Shown piece after piece: positions 15,597-16,544 of a DNA stretch of 16,544 bases. A program made the position numbers and the translations under genes. Below the pieces are notes generated by a model, which was not told the origin of the DNA, made no database searches, and saw nothing but the letters and a program-made list of their open reading frames with translations. This stretch comes from Actinomycetota bacterium (GTDB lineage Bacteria > Actinomycetota > Actinomycetes > Nanopelagicales > Nanopelagicaceae): the NCBI GenBank assembly GCA_009699165.1, contig WLOR01000020.1, positions 1 through 16,544 of the forward strand, given 5' to 3'. The stretch's first letter is position 1. Each line of letters opens with the position of its first letter.

Positions 15597-15962
15597 TTAG
15601 TTATCTTTCTCAGTTAAAACTTCGATTACAGCCATTGGAGCGTTATCGCCCTTGCGTGGCCCAATCTTTGTAATGCGTGTGTAACCACCGTTACGAGTTG
15701 TAAAGCGTGGCCCGATAACTGTGAAAAGTGTATGTACAACACTCTTGTTGGAAATCTGTGCCATTACTTGACGGCGAGCTGGAAGATCACCCTTCTTAGC
15801 AAAAGTGATGAGCTTCTCTGCTAATGGACGCAGGCGCTTAGCCTTTGCCTCGGTTGTTGTGATCTTGCCGTGCTCAAACAACTGCTCTGCAAGTGTGCGT
15901 AGGAGTAGTCGTTCGTGTGATGGGCCTGAACCCAGACGAGGACCTTTACTTGGTTTTGGCAT
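15597..15962 (-). CDS. rplQ: 50S ribosomal protein L17
   Basis: 121-residue large-subunit protein located near the peptide exit tunnel. [53 protein letters not shown] is the highly conserved N-terminal domain. [26 protein letters not shown] is the C-terminal block. Length is typical for an actinobacterium without a long acidic tail. ATG at 15962 follows rpoA after 11 nt; its ribosome site AGGAG, eight bases upstream, overlaps the rpoA stop TAG. The rpoA-rplQ pair ends the large ribosomal-protein operon in most bacteria. Confidence 0.97.
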   Translation of the reverse strand: MPKPSKGPRLGSGPSHERLLLRTLAEQLFEHGKITTTEAKAKRLRPLAEKLITFAKKGDLPARRQVMAQISNKSVVHTLFTVIGPRFTTRNGGYTRITKIGPRKGDNAPMAVIEVLTEKDN

Positions 15963-15973
15963 GTGCGTATCTC

Positions 15974-16544
15974 CTAGGCCTGCTCTGCTTCGACGAAATC
16001 ATCGTCTAGCGATGCGTTGTAATTTTGGTGCTGAGTTGGATCAAATCCGACTGGGCTATCTTTCAAGTTCATCCCCATTGAGACAAGCTTGGCTTTAACT
16101 TCGTCGATTGACTTTGAACCAAAATTGCGGATATCTAGCAAGTCAGCCTCTGAACGGTTAACAAGCTCTCCAACTGTGTGAATGCCTTCGCGCTTCAAGC
16201 AGTTGTATGAACGTACTGTGAGATCTAGATCTTCGATTGGAAGTGCCATATCTGCGGCAAGAGCTGCATCCATAACAGATGGCCCCATCTCGATTCCTTC
16301 AGCGTTCATATTAAGTTCGCGAGCAAGACCGAAGAGCTCAACCAATGTTCGACCAGCAGATGCAACTGCATCGCGTGGCTTCATTGATGACTTAGTCTCA
16401 ACATCAACAACAAGGCGATCAAAGTCTGTGCGCTGTTCAACGCGAGTTGCCTCTACCTTGTAAGTAACTTTCAAAACTGGTGAATAGATTGAGTCAACAG
16501 GAATGCGACCGATTTCTGCGCCAGCTTGCTTGTTTTGAACCGCA
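15974..16544 (-). CDS. rpoA: RNA polymerase alpha subunit, C-terminal part (5' end outside window)
   Basis: Alpha subunit, which dimerises to start RNA polymerase assembly and whose C-terminal domain touches promoter UP elements and regulators. The visible 190 codons begin in the N-terminal domain ([51 protein letters not shown]), pass a short linker and end with the alpha-[55 protein letters not shown]. The [11 protein letters not shown] stretch contains the DNA-contacting Arg. The tail FVEAEQA is acidic, as is common. The frame stays open to the window edge; the true start lies upstream, so any internal start is wrong. The TAG stop at 15974-15976 forms part of the ribosome site TAGGAG of rplQ. 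Confidence 0.97.
   Translation of the reverse strand, partial: AVQNKQAGAEIGRIPVDSIYSPVLKVTYKVEATRVEQRTDFDRLVVDVETKSSMKPRDAVASAGRTLVELFGLARELNMNAEGIEMGPSVMDAALAADMALPIEDLDLTVRSYNCLKREGIHTVGELVNRSEADLLDIRNFGSKSIDEVKAKLVSMGMNLKDSPVGFDPTQHQNYNASLDDDFVEAEQA

Overview
The window is a densely packed stretch of bacterial chromosome. All 18 recognisable genes lie on the minus strand, so transcription runs from position 16544 towards 1. The gene order rpoA-rplQ-truA, rplM-rpsI-glmM-glmS, acpS-alr, tsaE is a classic actinobacterial arrangement. Base composition looks moderate (by eye a little under 50% GC, not counted), intergenic gaps are tiny and start/stop overlaps are frequent. Together these suggest a streamlined, fairly low-GC actinobacterium, for example a freshwater planktonic lineage such as acI/Nanopelagicales. 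That placement is inference, not shown by a marker search.

Right end, 13186-16544: the end of an RNA polymerase/ribosome/tRNA operon. It holds the C-terminal part of rpoA, then rplQ (L17), truA (tRNA pseudouridine synthase) and an ABC-F ATPase that starts inside the truA stop codon. A strong terminator-like hairpin sits inside the first codons of truA.

Middle, 6811-13185: the only convincing promoter in the window (-35 TTGACC, 17-nt spacer, -10 TACCCT) lies in the 102-nt gap before rplM. It probably drives rplM-rpsI-glmM-glmS-PAP2-acpS-alr and may read further. glmS and glmM make glucosamine-1-phosphate for UDP-GlcNAc. alr makes D-alanine. The PAP2 membrane phosphatase may recycle a polyprenyl carrier. 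acpS activates acyl carrier protein. This block is therefore a ribosomal-protein plus cell-envelope precursor unit.

Left, 482-6821: a complete branched-chain-amino-acid-type (HAAT family) ABC importer in the order livG-livF-livH-livM-binding protein, followed without a gap by a large secreted alpha/beta hydrolase. The first gene overlaps the end of alr by 11 nt. Binding protein and hydrolase overlap in TAATG. The simplest reading is that the hydrolase releases, outside the membrane, a small product that the importer takes up; the substrate cannot be told from sequence. The block ends in a strong hairpin, and tsaE (tRNA t6A synthesis ATPase) starts only 20 nt beyond it and runs off the left end.

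No tRNA, rRNA, CRISPR array, insertion sequence, phage gene or integrase was seen. No stretch over 300 bases lacks a gene. The most unusual points are the importer/hydrolase block between alr and tsaE, a cysteine-free (so not lipid-anchored) binding protein, a LivG signature motif with Pro at the usual Gly, and two hairpins set at gene starts. I did not find a clearly novel system.
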